Positions 54,265 through 64,000 of a DNA stretch of 64,000 nucleotides are shown here, piece by piece; positions within the stretch are counted from its first letter, which is position 1, and every line of letters begins with the position of its first letter. The stretch is taken from assembly GCF_000586475.1 (NCBI RefSeq), contig NZ_BAWJ01000013.1:1-64000 (forward strand), read 5' to 3'. This DNA is from Psychrobacter sp. JCM 18903 (GTDB taxonomy: Bacteria; Pseudomonadota; Gammaproteobacteria; Pseudomonadales; Moraxellaceae). The position numbers were made by a program, and so were the translations under genes. The notes beneath the pieces are model-generated. The model was given only the letters and a program-made list of their open reading frames with translations, was not told the origin of the DNA and did no database searches.

Positions 54265-55790
54265 TGAGTACAGCTACTACTGATAACAATGCCGTGCGTG
54301 AGCATGCCGTGCGTAAAGAGCTTTTCGTCGATGGCTATGAAGTGGTCATCGGCATCGAGATTCATTGCCAGCTCAATACCGAAAGTAAGATATTCTCAAG
54401 TGCGCCCACTGATTTTGGTCATGAGCCAAACAGCCAAGCCAGTATCGTCGACTTGGGTTTACCTGGCGTATTGCCAGTGCTAAATGCTGGCGTAGTCGAT
54501 CGTGCCCTAAAATTTGGCATCGGCGTCAACGCTGAGTTGGGTCTATTTAATACGTTTGACCGTAAAAACTACTTCTATCCAGATTTGCCTAAAGGCTATC
54601 AAATCACTCAGATGGCAAACCCTATCGTTGGCGAAGGCTATATCGATGTCGTGGTCAATGAAGGGGATAAGAACGAATATCCAAAACGTATGGGCATCAC
54701 CCGCGCGCATTTAGAAGAAGATGCGGGTAAATCAGTCCATGATGCCGTCGATGGTATGACTGGTGTGGATTTGAACCGTGCTGGTACGCCATTAATCGAA
54801 ATCGTCTCTGAGCCTGATATGCGCTCGGCTCATGAAGCACTTGCCTATATCAAAGCCATTCATCAGCTGGTCACGTGGCTAGGAATCTCAGATGCAGTGA
54901 TGGCTGAAGGCTCATTCCGCTGTGATTGTAACGTCTCTATTCGTAAGCCTGGTGCTGAATTGGGTACGCGTACTGAGCTCAAAAACCTCAACTCGTTCCG
55001 CTTTATCGAACGCGCTATCAATCGTGAAATCGAGCGTCAAATCGATATTTTAGAGGACGGTGGCAAAGTACTGCAGGCAACGATGCTTTATGATCCAGAG
55101 CGCGACGAAACTCGTGTGATGCGTACCAAAGAAGACGCCAACGATTATCGTTACTTCCCTGACCCTGACTTGCTACCTGTGCGTATCGAACAGCATACGG
55201 TTGATAGCATTCGTGCAGCAATGCCGGAGCTACCCGTTGCTCGTCGTGCCCGTTTTGAAGAAGCGCTTGGTCTATCAGAATATGATGCGCGTATCTTGAC
55301 TGGTAGTCGTCAAATTGCCGATTACTTTGAAGCTGTGGTCGCAGAAGTTGGGCAAGCAGATGCCAAAATGGCTGGCAACTGGGTGATGGGTGACCTACTC
55401 GGTGCACTAAATAAAGATGATAAAGAAATTACTGATTCCCCTATCAGCGCCAAGCAATTGGCTGGTATGCTAGCGCGTATCAAAGACGATACCTTGTCTG
55501 GCAAATTGGCTAAGAAAGTCTTTAGTGCGCTCTATGAGCGCGCGGGCGGCGATGCTGATGATGCCGCTGACAAAATCATCGAAGAAAAAGGTCTCAAGCA
55601 AGAAACCGATACGGGCGCTATCAAAGCCATCGTTGAAGAAGTCATTGCAAAAAACCAAGCGATGGTCGAAGAATATCGCGGCGGTAAAGAAAAAGCCTTT
55701 AACGGTCTGGTTGGGCAAGTGATGAAAGCCAGTCGTGGTAGTGCCAATCCCCAGCAAGTGAACCAAATCTTAAAAGAGCTATTGGGTTAA
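54264..55790 (+). CDS. gatB: Amidotransferase subunit GatB
   Basis: GatB is the kinase subunit that activates Glu-tRNA(Gln) or Asp-tRNA(Asn). [20 protein letters not shown], the [20 protein letters not shown] motif and the YqeY-like C-terminal domain ([20 protein letters not shown]) are typical. The ATG at 54264 overlaps the gatA stop with GGAG upstream; the frame extends further left inside gatA. About 508 residues. Confidence 0.96.
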   Translation: MSTATTDNNAVREHAVRKELFVDGYEVVIGIEIHCQLNTESKIFSSAPTDFGHEPNSQASIVDLGLPGVLPVLNAGVVDRALKFGIGVNAELGLFNTFDRKNYFYPDLPKGYQITQMANPIVGEGYIDVVVNEGDKNEYPKRMGITRAHLEEDAGKSVHDAVDGMTGVDLNRAGTPLIEIVSEPDMRSAHEALAYIKAIHQLVTWLGISDAVMAEGSFRCDCNVSIRKPGAELGTRTELKNLNSFRFIERAINREIERQIDILEDGGKVLQATMLYDPERDETRVMRTKEDANDYRYFPDPDLLPVRIEQHTVDSIRAAMPELPVARRARFEEALGLSEYDARILTGSRQIADYFEAVVAEVGQADAKMAGNWVMGDLLGALNKDDKEITDSPISAKQLAGMLARIKDDTLSGKLAKKVFSALYERAGGDADDAADKIIEEKGLKQETDTGAIKAIVEEVIAKNQAMVEEYRGGKEKAFNGLVGQVMKASRGSANPQQVNQILKELLG

Positions 55791-55898
55791 TTGCTGATTG
55801 GTTGTACTGAGTGTAATACGTAAATTAGAGTTATAGAATTTGACTAAAATAAATAGCTCTTGCAATATGCATAATTTTGCGTAAAATAGTCAGTCATT

Positions 55899-55974
55899 CG
55901 GGGCGTAGCGCAGTCTGGTAGCGCACTACACTGGGGGTGTAGTGGTCGCAGGTTCAAATCCTGCGTTCCGACCA
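55899..55974 (+). tRNA. tRNA-Pro (anticodon GGG)
   Basis: A full cloverleaf of 76 bases. The acceptor stem CGGGGCG pairs with CGTTCCG, the anticodon stem is CTACA/TGTAG with loop CTGGGGG (anticodon GGG), the T arm contains GGTTCAAATCC and the CCA end is encoded. It is on the gatB strand, about 110 bp downstream. Confidence 0.95.
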
Positions 55975-55986
55975 AGAAATACTAAA

Positions 55987-56020
55987 TAACTCAACGGCTT
56001 AGGTCGTTGAGTTATTTTTT
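55987..56020 (+). terminator. Terminator after tRNA-Pro
   Basis: TAACTCAACG pairs perfectly with CGTTGAGTTA around an eight-base loop, followed by seven T. It lies 12 bp after the tRNA. Confidence 0.85.
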
Positions 56021-56040
56021 TGGCACAAATTTGGCAAAAA

Positions 56041-56268
56041 TTAACATTGTATGCCAAAGTTATTCATGACTGGATGAAGCAGCTCGGCATTACATAAATT
56101 ACCAATCATAAATGTCGCTGTTATTCCGATAATCAACAAGCCGATTACCCACATTGGCAACGTGAGCGACCAATTAGTTAAGCTTTGACTCTCGCAATTT
56201 CTACACCGCCAATCATTCTTTCTAAGCCTAGTTCCACAATCTGGGCACCGCTTATGATTAATAAACAT
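56041..56268 (-). CDS. Small zinc-ribbon membrane protein, unknown function
   Basis: A 75-residue protein with a zinc-ribbon (CPDCGTRLRKNDWRCRNCE) followed by one membrane helix (PMWVIGLLIIGITATFMIG). The start is ATG 56268 with AAGGAAGTGAG upstream; a longer frame begins at 56283. The cytoplasmic zinc finger plus tail helix resembles other uncharacterised short proteins. It stops about 20 bp from the tRNA-Pro terminator. Confidence 0.6.
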   Translation of the reverse strand: MFINHKRCPDCGTRLRKNDWRCRNCESQSLTNWSLTLPMWVIGLLIIGITATFMIGNLCNAELLHPVMNNFGIQC

Positions 56269-56325
56269 CTCACTTCCTTCCAACCCTATTATTTTTACGC
56301 TTTATAAAACCTACATACTACTATA

Positions 56326-56766
56326 CTACGAGCAGACCTCTTTGTTCAAAATCACTGTTTCTACTAGATTATCTTGATTGTCATAACTTGATAGCTTAAC
56401 CACAACATTATTAGCTGCTTGATATTTTGCACTATAAAAACTCTGACAAAGTTCATCAACACCTAATTCTTGAAGGCTAGGCTCCATATTCTTAACTGCT
56501 ATTGAGCTTGAATATAAGTTCATTTTCCAGCTCATCAGGTAATTTTTATCTCCCAGATTAAACTCAGGTTGCTCGTTATTGATTTTTTCATTAGCCACTC
56601 GATCCATTGAATCAAAAAAAATAGATGCAGTGTCTAAGTCTACATAATGGTAGTCGTCATCTACGACCTCAAAATCTTCAAAAAACTGATCCATCATACT
56701 GAATACTTCAGCGTTAGCATTAACTGTTATTCCTATTGATATAACTGCGACTAGCCATTTGTTCAT
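56326..56766 (-). CDS. Secreted protein of unknown function
   Basis: The 146-residue protein begins with a signal peptide (MNKWLVAVISIGITVNANA). The mature part is acidic with two Cys near positions 108 and 145, which may form a disulfide in the periplasm. I do not recognise the family. It lies upstream of the zinc-ribbon gene on the same strand, so the two may be one transcript. Confidence 0.6.
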   Translation of the reverse strand: MNKWLVAVISIGITVNANAEVFSMMDQFFEDFEVVDDDYHYVDLDTASIFFDSMDRVANEKINNEQPEFNLGDKNYLMSWKMNLYSSSIAVKNMEPSLQELGVDELCQSFYSAKYQAANNVVVKLSSYDNQDNLVETVILNKEVCS

Positions 56767-57232
56767 AATATACTACCTATCATAATCAACATCTTTATTT
56801 CTTCAAACAATTCGAACTGTTTCTTGATTTTATCATATGTATAACTGCTTTTTTTCTCAGAACTTGATACTTCATAAATACCGTTTATTTTCTCAATTTG
56901 ATAGGAGCCATGCACTATTAATTGCTTGTTAAATACCTTTTAAGATAGGTTCTTATGGCAAAGTAGGGTTTTTTATCATAGCCAAAGTTATTACCATAGA
57001 CATAGACGCACAGGCAGCGACAAGTAGTGGAATTGTCATGCATGAAGTATGGTATAGATGGTTATTTATCATAGGTTATCATCTTAGTTTTAATAGTAAG
57101 GCATTATTGAGAAGCGCTATTCAACTTAATTTTTATATGATGAATATCATGCTTTAGTAATAGCATAATCAAGCACTACCCTAACCGATACTTGTCATCT
57201 ATAGACTTTTGGCAAGCGAGCAGCTAGGGTAA
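56767..57232. other. Intergenic region before the DUF1853 gene
   Basis: This 466-bp AT-rich gap lies between divergent genes. I see no ORF with a ribosome-binding site. AGGG sits four bases before ATG 57233. Confidence 0.4.
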
Positions 57233-58215
57233 ATGTACCACTTTATGAAGGTTCAACCCATGTCTGAGGCTATCGCTCAGCCCCTCTCGAATTACCTTAT
57301 AGATGACGCACCTTGGGACGTATACCAACGACCTTATGTGCGTGATTTAGCGTATGTACTTGCCTGCCCTAACGTCTTGACGGAGTGGCTCGATGTTACA
57401 CCGCATCAGAATACACATACCGTGTCGGTACATAGCGCACACTTTTGGCAACAGCAGTTTGCGGCGTATCAGCAGCGTTTAGAAGAGCTAGATAGCACCA
57501 ATGCTTATCAGGTGCTGACTCGCTATTTACTCAAGCGCCCTAGCCCCAATCGTTTGGGTTTTCACTTTGAAGGGTTACTGTCCTTTTGGCTAGAGGATGG
57601 CTTTGCGCGCAAGCTACATCCGTATGAAACGCTAGCCAGTAACGTCCAGTTGTATAACGGTAAGCAGACGACTGGTGAGCTGGATTTAATCTTATATAAT
57701 CATGGAGAAAATCTGGTCGAGCATTGGGAGCTGGCGATTAAGTTTTTTATGGGCTCAGCACCGTTTGCTCCTGAGAACTGGGTTGGCATCAACTCCAAGG
57801 ACAATCTACAGCGTAAAATGACCCATATGCAAACCAAGCAGTTTCGTACCGTATGGTAGATACCGAAAAGCATGGACAAGTTAACATTGATAAGCGTTAT
57901 GGCGTGATTAAAGGGCGATTCTTTTTGCCAATTAATACCACTAACTTTACTTATCCGCCTTGGTTAGCACCAAGCTTTCCGATGCACGAATGGTGCGATA
58001 GCACTGATATGACGAATCTTGCGACGCTTGATATAAGGGCATTACGAGCCGCCCATTATATCGAATGGTTTACTAGGCGCGACTGCTATGATGGAAGACA
58101 GCCGCAGGTAGCTTGGTCAAACGACGCACTGCCTACGACAGGACTATACTTCGAAGGTTATAGTCCGATCGTCATTTATCCTGAACAGCGCGACAAAACG
58201 CATGACAAATTTTAG
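57233..58215 (+). CDS. DUF1853 family protein, frame disrupted
   Basis: DUF1853 proteins are cytoplasmic and of unknown function. The family features include RLGFHFEGLLSFWLEDG and the later TGELDLILYN and VEHWELAIKFF, which resemble a nuclease-like PD-(D/E)XK core; that is inference. The frame breaks at 57856: one G added gives FRTVWVDTEKHGQVNIDKRY and reads on to 58215 (about 327 residues). It is a single gene. Confidence 0.8.
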
Positions 58216-58278
58216 TAACGTCCACCGCATTATATGCACATGGACGCTTTAGCCATCTGTTTTATTAATGCAATGAAG

Positions 58279-59539
58279 CTACCAAGTATAGCGTCCATAC
58301 AAGCTAATCTCACTACGTTTGGCTTTTTCTGAATCGAGACTGTCAGTCAGCAATTTGATGCCAGCATAGCGACTGTCTACAGCGAGACCCAATGCTTGCG
58401 TTTGCGGCTCTATTAAGCCCGCCACCGTAATGGGGAAAGCATCATTGGACGTTTGGTAGCCTGCGGATAATTGATATAAGTCTTGAATGTCATTCACTTG
58501 ACCATGTAGACCGAGCTGCCATTGACTGTCTAGCTGATGCTGAAGCTACCTTCAACTCGCCATGGCAATGTCTGTGTGACATCGTCAGTACTAAGCTGCC
58601 CTTCAATCGTATAGAGAGGTCTGCCGTTGACGTCATAATCCAACGCATAACGAGTGCTCGGCATGTCTTTCCAGCGCATGCGTCCAAGGATATCGTAGCC
58701 ACTCAGAGACAACTGCGTACTATCAGACAACTGACCGGTGAGCTGCAAATCGAGCGAATAACCATATCCCGAAGGTTTCGCGGGGTTCCAGTCTAAATTT
58801 TCTTCCCCTAAGGCGGTTCATCATAGTAATAATCGATGTAAGCGTTGGTTTTATCTAAACTGTCTCGTATGTCTGTCACCTCATTATTTGGTAACACTCT
58901 GGTGCTTAAATCGCCAACTATCTTACCTTCTAATGCATGCAGTCCTTGCCAGAGATTGGCTCGAGTCGTCAATTGCCAGTTAGGCAGGAGCTGCTGCGTC
59001 AGACCAATATTAGCACCGAATCTTTCATTGTGCTTGGCTTCCAAAAATAACGGATAAGTTTGACTGGTACTTGAGGGCTGTTTATTTTCATACTGCCAAT
59101 AAACTTCGGCAGTCTCTTTGCTAAACGTCATTAAATAATCATAACGCCAACCTAGACCGTAGCTAATCGCACTGCCCGCAGGACGAATCTCAAGCGACGT
59201 CCGACCTTGGGCATAAGCATGATCACCCGAGTTCAAAGGGGCACTCCAATCGTCTAAAAATGCTGAGATAGGCTGGGTTGGACTATGAGCCGTTGCCATC
59301 AGACTCCACTCTATCTGCGCGTTTGACTGAGCAATATGACCGTCCAGCAACCCTGTCGCTTGGGGGTAGAAGTAAAAATTCGTGTCAGCAGCTGGTATAT
59401 CTGCACTATCAGCAACCGCAGCGCTGGATATCATCATAGCGGCAATCGCTGGCGCAGTGATTAACTTGGTACGGCTGTATAAATGTGATGCTAAGCTTTT
59501 AGGTAAAAAACCATAGAGACTTGAAACGTTATATGGCAT
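58279..59539 (-). CDS. Outer-membrane beta-barrel protein, two frameshifts
   Basis: A signal peptide (TKLITAPAIAAMMISSAAVA) is followed by alternating hydrophobic strands such as SAISYGLGWRYDYLMTF and SEISLYGRYTW; the last residue is Trp, typical of BAM-inserted barrels. The frame breaks near 58811 (add one base: YYYDEPPLGEENLDWNPAKP) and near 58534 (add one: FSISLDSQWQLGLHGQVND). The corrected protein is about 420 residues. Start ATG 59539 is chosen, since the longer frame crosses a terminator. The family is not recognised; it may be a porin-like or surface protein. Confidence 0.7.
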
Positions 59540-59566
59540 AAATTTCTCACGTTTATTAGAGAGCAT

Positions 59567-59596
59567 AAAAAAGAGACAGGAATCTGTCTCTTTTTT
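59567..59596. terminator. Bidirectional terminator between the lipoprotein and barrel genes
   Basis: AAAAAAGAGACAG pairs perfectly with CTGTCTCTTTTTT around a four-base loop. It lies about 70 bp after the lipoprotein stop and 28 bp before the barrel start on the minus strand. Confidence 0.85.
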
Positions 59597-59666
59597 GTTG
59601 CTATACCTCAATCGCTACTAACAACGGTTGAGAGTCGATGTGACACATGATTTGATTATAGAATAA

Positions 59667-61112
59667 TTAAACTATCATCAGTAAACTTGGCAGTAACTTT
59701 GCATCATTATCCATTAAATCACCGTAGTCTTTACCGTTAACCATGATATCGCCAAGCTTACCCATTTTATCTTTAATAAAATCACCATTGGCATCAACAT
59801 TTAACTTGATCGACGCTTTATTTTGCTCAACGGTAAACTGGGTGCTAACCACATCATAGTTATTATCTAAGCTTGACTTACCTGTTACAAATAGCTTCTT
59901 ACCCTCTACGCTAGCAGTCAGACCTTGTAGCTCAATAACATTACGAGCAGTACGTTTAAGATTGGCTTGGAAATCAAGTGGAATCGTTGTTGCGCCCTGT
60001 TTAGTTACCTTGCCTTTAAGCGCCAATACTATTTCCATACCTACGTATTTATTGGCGGCCTCTTCGATATCACCGACTTCATCGATTATGATAAATTTCT
60101 TTATATCAGCGTCATTGGCAGTCGCGTTCAGTGTAATCTCTACATCAGTCATCGGTTTTTGCTTGGTCATCTTGCCCGTTATAGCAAACTTATAAGGGAT
60201 TGTTCTAACCACCAGACTGTTATCTGCTAGCTTTCTGCTGACATCCAGTGCGGCAAATTCAAAATCTTTTGCTTCAATCACGCTATCATTAGCCGTCAAC
60301 TTCAGGCTGCTTAATTTGATGACCGCCTTTTCTAGCGTGATGCCTTCTCTATTTGCGTCATTGATATCAAACTCATCATTGACCACGACTTTATCACTGA
60401 ATTGACCACTGACTGTTGCGCCTTTAGTACTTGAGTTGAGGGTAACGGTATCAGTGCCAGTGCCAATGTTAATACTCTTGAAACCCAAACTACCGTTAAA
60501 GTTATCTGTACTGGTGTTTGAGCTTAACGCATCTTCAAAGCCATCAAATGCTACCTTAAAATTGTCTTGATTGACGACAACAGGTCCGTACAAACCTGTT
60601 TGCGGGTTATACACATAATCGTATTCTTCAATATCAACCTTGGTGCTACCAGTTAAGGTAAACTTACCATCCGTATTTAACGTCGCTAAAAAGTCTTTTT
60701 CTGGGGTCAAGACTATATTTCCTAATGCTGTTTCAAACTCTTCATCATTAGCCAATGCAGTAATGTCAGCTGCCGTGAGCTGTGATACCTCATTCTCTTC
60801 CATATAGTATTTTAGATCACTTGGGATATCGAAGGTATAACCCAGACGTGTATCTTGCTTTTCTGTAAGGATATCGCTTACATCTTCGTAAGCATCTGTA
60901 ACCGCTTTATTGTCACTGACAAACAGCTTGGCGGTACGAATCATCTCTTTCGCTTGCTCGATCTCAGACAAACTATTATCGACAGGCGGCTTAACTGGCA
61001 CATCTGGCGTATTAGTACCATTACCAGAAGAAGAGTTATTGTTGTCATCACCACAGCCTGCTAACGCTAACGTGCTGGCTAACGCTAATGCGCTCAATTT
61101 AAAAAATTTCAT
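59667..61112 (-). CDS. Lipoprotein of unknown function
   Basis: The 481-residue protein has a lipoprotein signal (LALASTLALAGC) followed by an Asn/Ser-rich linker and a long beta-rich region with many repeated strand-like blocks (for example KAVIKLSSLKLTANDSVIEA). The C at residue 20 is the lipidation site; Asp at +3 gives no certain sorting call. I do not recognise the family. The end LPSLLMIV may be a frameshift artefact: one base added gives LLPKFTDDSLIIL. It lies upstream of the barrel gene. Confidence 0.7.
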   Translation of the reverse strand: MKFFKLSALALASTLALAGCGDDNNNSSSGNGTNTPDVPVKPPVDNSLSEIEQAKEMIRTAKLFVSDNKAVTDAYEDVSDILTEKQDTRLGYTFDIPSDLKYYMEENEVSQLTAADITALANDEEFETALGNIVLTPEKDFLATLNTDGKFTLTGSTKVDIEEYDYVYNPQTGLYGPVVVNQDNFKVAFDGFEDALSSNTSTDNFNGSLGFKSINIGTGTDTVTLNSSTKGATVSGQFSDKVVVNDEFDINDANREGITLEKAVIKLSSLKLTANDSVIEAKDFEFAALDVSRKLADNSLVVRTIPYKFAITGKMTKQKPMTDVEITLNATANDADIKKFIIIDEVGDIEEAANKYVGMEIVLALKGKVTKQGATTIPLDFQANLKRTARNVIELQGLTASVEGKKLFVTGKSSLDNNYDVVSTQFTVEQNKASIKLNVDANGDFIKDKMGKLGDIMVNGKDYGDLMDNDAKLLPSLLMIV

Positions 61113-61382
61113 AACACAGTCCTTTATAGAGTAATTTTAAAAACTAGAAGCATCAAAATTTTTATATAATTAAGCAAATAATGCCTCAATTCAAAAAACC
61201 GCCTCTTAATTTAGAAAACTTAAGTTTGCTTTAAAATAAAATAATAATACTCTTATTTAAGCAACTTATCTATAAAGTAAACGAATATAACAGAAATGTT
61301 ACACAAAAAGTAAATGCCGTTGTTGCGACTAATCTTGACTGTCTACCAAAGATACTTTATCAATAGCTTTCAATCACTTGCA

Positions 61383-61888
61383 TCAGTCGTACCTGAGCAT
61401 ATCTGCGCTTGGCATGCGCTCAGCGTGAAAGCGCACAATAGCAATACCGGCACTAGCAAGGGCTTTGTCTTTTTTGTCATCCGCCTTTTGACGCGCTTTA
61501 CTCGTGTGTGTCCAATCATCAAGCTCGATAGCAACCAGCGTGTCTGCGCATCAATATCCACAATCACATAATCGACGCTTTGACGACAGATACGATTGAA
61601 CCAAAAACTACGCTCGGAGGCTTCACTGCTATTGCCTTCGATAATACGTGACAGTTGAACTTGAACGAAAATATGATATTCCGGCAACGCACTTTTTAGC
61701 TTATTAAAGAAAATGACTTCCGTATCCGTCATAATCGGCATCGGCGCAAACGGCCAAATAGCCAACTCATCGCCGCGTACTGGCTTTGGATCAGGCTCAA
61801 CAACTGGGGGTTTTTTCAACAGCTTTGGTACGGTAATCAGCCCTAAAAACCCAACGGCCAATATTAAAAATATAACACCAAATGACAT
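61383..61888 (-). CDS. DUF2726 family membrane-anchored protein, frame disrupted
   Basis: One N-terminal helix (VIFLILAVGFLGLITVPKLL) is followed by a DUF2726 domain with VDYVIVDIDAQT, related to restriction-endonuclease-like folds. The frame is lost near 61542; one base added gives TLVAIELDDWTHTSKARQKA and the end FHAERMPSADMLRYD, with a stop at 61383 (about 168 residues). The Asp-rich core (VDIDAQT, ELDDWTH) resembles a nuclease site. The function is unknown. Confidence 0.8.
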
Positions 61889-62063
61889 GGTTTTACCTTA
61901 TACATGATTAAGGCAGCCAAATATGTATGACGACTTCCATAAAGTGACATACATACTCAACTGCGACAGGGCAGCCCTTATAGGCTGACCCGTTATACAG
62001 AAAAAATCAGGGCAGTCGGCGCACATCGTAGCTAAGCTTACGCCAATCAGCAAACACTAAAAC

Positions 62064-62091
62064 AAAAAACACGACAATAAATGTCGTGTTT
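62064..62091 (-). terminator. Terminator after the LysM/SPOR gene
   Basis: AAACACGACA pairs perfectly with TGTCGTGTTT around a five-base loop, ending in six T on the minus strand, about 95 bp after the stop. Confidence 0.8.
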
Positions 62092-62184
62092 GAATAAAAC
62101 TCAGATAAAACAATAAAATCTAACAAAGACTCTGCTGTTATTTAGCAACAATAGTCATCTGATTATAGTGATTTTCACACTATT

Positions 62185-63380
62185 TTAGCGCCAGTATAAA
62201 ACCCAAGCACTGGTCGTATTGACCTTAGGATCGCTATTGATTTTATCTTTTAACGCTAATGCCGCCACTTTACCGCGCTCAGGACCGACGATGACGCGAA
62301 CCCCGCGGCTAGTAGGGCTGGTCTTAACTTGGTAGCCTGCGGATTTAAATTTCTTTGCCAGCTCATCCGCTTTGGCTTGGTCATTTGCCAATGCTACTTG
62401 CACCCCAAAGCTGCCTTTGGCGTCGGTTTCTTTGACTTCTTTACGGGCTTCGCTGAGTTTCTGCTGTGCTTCACGCTTAGCATCCGCTGATTTTTTGGCT
62501 AAAGCTTCTTCTTTCTGACGCTTGTCTTCGCGTGCCTGCTCAGCCGCTGCCGCTTCACGTGCTAATCGCTCGACCTGCTTACGTGATGGAATGGTGATTT
62601 TTTGACCCAATTGTAGCGATGTCGACGGTGACAGATCATTCGCTTGTGCCAATACTTCTACTGGCATATTGTATTGCCGCGCCAGTTTAATCAGCCCATC
62701 TCCTCTTTTGACTTGATAATCAGAAGGCGATTTTGGTGGCTCATTTTTAGCCGCTTCTGCTGCCGCTTGTTTTTTCTCAGCCGCAGCATCCGCTTGTTTC
62801 TTAGCATCCGCTTGTCTTTTTGCTTCCGCTTCTTTTTTACTGTCTGCTAGTTTCTTAGCTGCAGCCTGCTCTTTAATCGCCGCTTGCCTTTGAGCCTCTT
62901 GTTGCGCTTGGGCAGCTTTTTGCTGGTCGCCAGTGTTTGTCTCACTTTCAGCTGACTCAGCAGCGCTAGTCTTTTTTATTGGCGTTGTAGCGTCATTTTT
63001 TTCCGCATCGGATTTGGATTTATCACTCTCTTCAGCAGCTGCCGCACTACTGGCCATGTACTGCTGACTTTCTGCACGGGCTTTTGCCAATGCTTCCGCC
63101 TCAGCGGCTTCCTGTTCAGTTAAGAACTGCTGGGCACGTTTTTCTTGTTCAGCCACACGAGCAGCGCGCTCTTTTTGTTTTTCTGCCAAGATACGTTTTT
63201 CAGTCTCGATATCCGTCGTCAGCGGCTGAGGAGACTCTTGCTCAGGGCTTGGCTTATCTACCATTGCTGACGCTGGTTGTGGTTCATTACTATCACCAAT
63301 CTGTTGCACCATGCGTATAGCATCACGCTACCGCCAATAATCATCCCAATGCCCAATAAGGCTTGTCTCGAAAAGTTCAT
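62185..63380 (-). CDS. Envelope protein with LysM and SPOR domains, frame disrupted near the start
   Basis: A short N-terminal anchor (RQALLGIGMIIGGSVMLYAW) is in another frame; one G added at 63309 joins it to VQQIGDSNEPQPASAM. Next comes a long Ala/Lys/Gln/Glu coiled coil (about residues 60-220), a LysM domain (YQVKRGDGLIKLARQYNMPV) and a C-terminal SPOR domain (GSFGVQVALANDQAKADELA), which binds denuded septal peptidoglycan. About 398 residues. It follows folC, where dedD lies in E. coli, so it may be a DedD-like division protein. Confidence 0.82.
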
Positions 63381-63637
63381 CCGTTTACGTCTCTTAGTTG
63401 GTAATAAGTTGATTGAGCGGCGCAACTGCCGTCTCAAAACTGTGTTTAGATAGTTTTAATAGCCTTGATAGGTGTCATTGCCACCAGTTGCGTCCATCTG
63501 TTTTTAAATGTTATGCCAAGCGTTTAATGCCATTATAGAGCAGCTTGCCAAATCACTTTGATTATAAAGCATATTTTTCATACTGTCTGCCATCATGCTA
63601 CTACTAAGATTAACATTAAATAAGCACCATTTTAATG

Positions 63638-64000
63638 TTAATTATCAACCGCCAGTGCTGCCAGTGCCTCGCCGATCGTATGAAAGGAGCCACATACCAC
63701 GATAAGGTCTTGCGGCTGACTGGCATTGATAGCTGCATCGGTCGCTTCTGATAAACGTTTAAATTCGTGTATTTGAGCATTGTCGACATAGCTTGATAGG
63801 ATACCTTGCAAGTGCTCAGTGCTCGCAGCACGTGGATAATCAATCTCAGCGACAAACCAATCGCTAATCGGTAAGCCCGCTATCGTCAAATGCTGCACGA
63901 CTTTATTGATATCTTTATCACCCAACATAGAAAACAGCATTTTAATGCTGGCAGGTTTTCCTGTAGTTTGATTTTTTCGGCTACTATTTGGATTACTGCT
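63638..64000 (-). CDS. folC: Dihydrofolate synthase / folylpolyglutamate synthase, partial
   Basis: The C-terminal part of FolC, open to the window edge. LFSMLGDKDINKVVQHL is the family segment (E. coli has a similar GMLHDKD stretch), followed by the end VVCGSFHTIGEALAAL. FolC adds glutamate to dihydropteroate and folates. Its start lies beyond 64000. Confidence 0.8.
   Translation of the reverse strand, partial: SSNPNSSRKNQTTGKPASIKMLFSMLGDKDINKVVQHLTIAGLPISDWFVAEIDYPRAASTEHLQGILSSYVDNAQIHEFKRLSEATDAAINASQPQDLIVVCGSFHTIGEALAALAVDN

Noticed and set aside
55018..55407. 129-codon ORF antisense to gatB
   Set aside because: gatB is clearly the coding strand; the antisense frame has no family features or start signal.
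56020..56040. Integration (att) site after tRNA-Pro
   Set aside because: No second copy of the tRNA 3' end and no integrase are in the window, so it cannot be claimed.

Overview
The window reads as chromosomal DNA of a gammaproteobacterium of the family Moraxellaceae, most likely Psychrobacter. I infer this from the moderate GC, the housekeeping gene set and order, the acidic, Gln/Asp-rich proteins and the neighbourhood logic (mreBCD-maf-rng, yceD-rpmF-fabD-fabG-acpP, pyrB with an inactive pyrC'). No database search was possible, so the genus is a judgement. I see no transposase, integrase, phage module, CRISPR array or rRNA.

Layout. 1-2839: end of a large secreted M66 (StcE-like) zinc metalloprotease with Pro-rich 18-residue repeats and a ricin-type lectin domain. 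3009-5999: DUF2254 membrane protein and a CPA1 Na+/H+ antiporter. 6119-9005 (minus): DUF2127 membrane protein, non-catalytic PyrC' and PyrB. 9422-11303: fbp and a SpoU/TrmH RNA methylase. 11410-14792 (minus): a JmjC/cupin-like protein, etfA and etfB. 15246-17080 (minus): DUF421 protein, cold-shock protein, small membrane protein. 17351-20842 (minus): ilvB-ilvN-ilvC. 21704-25988: DUF4124 protein, nnr, queG, a LysM/BON protein. 26291-30055 (minus): yceD-rpmF and fabD-fabG-acpP, without plsX and fabH. 30241-31810: epmC and yciO. 31889-45993 (minus): the complete S10, spc and alpha ribosomal-protein operons with secY, rpmJ and rpoA. 46435-51743 (minus): mreB-mreC-(small ORF)-mreD-maf-rng. 52387-55790: gatCAB. 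55899-55974: tRNA-Pro(GGG), followed by two small uncharacterised genes. 57233-64000: DUF1853 protein, an outer-membrane barrel protein, a lipoprotein, a DUF2726 protein, a LysM+SPOR envelope protein and the 3' part of folC.

The dominant oddity is that at least 22 positions in about 20 genes need a one- or two-base correction to restore the reading frame. The hit genes include rplB, rplP, rpsH, secY, mreB, mreC, gatA, gatC, etfB and ilvB, and a cell could hardly lose these. In nearly every case one lost base explains the break, often in a run that should be three bases long. I read this as indel error in the sequence rather than gene decay, so I list these as disrupted CDSs with full intended extents. 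Their lengths become those of the families after correction (L16 137 aa, L2 275 aa).

I did not find a convincing new defence or mobile system. The most interesting biological leads are the M66 protease with lectin domain, the JmjC protein with a duplicated N-terminal motif, the small membrane ORF between mreC and mreD, the lipoprotein/outer-membrane barrel pair, and the two-gene block after tRNA-Pro.
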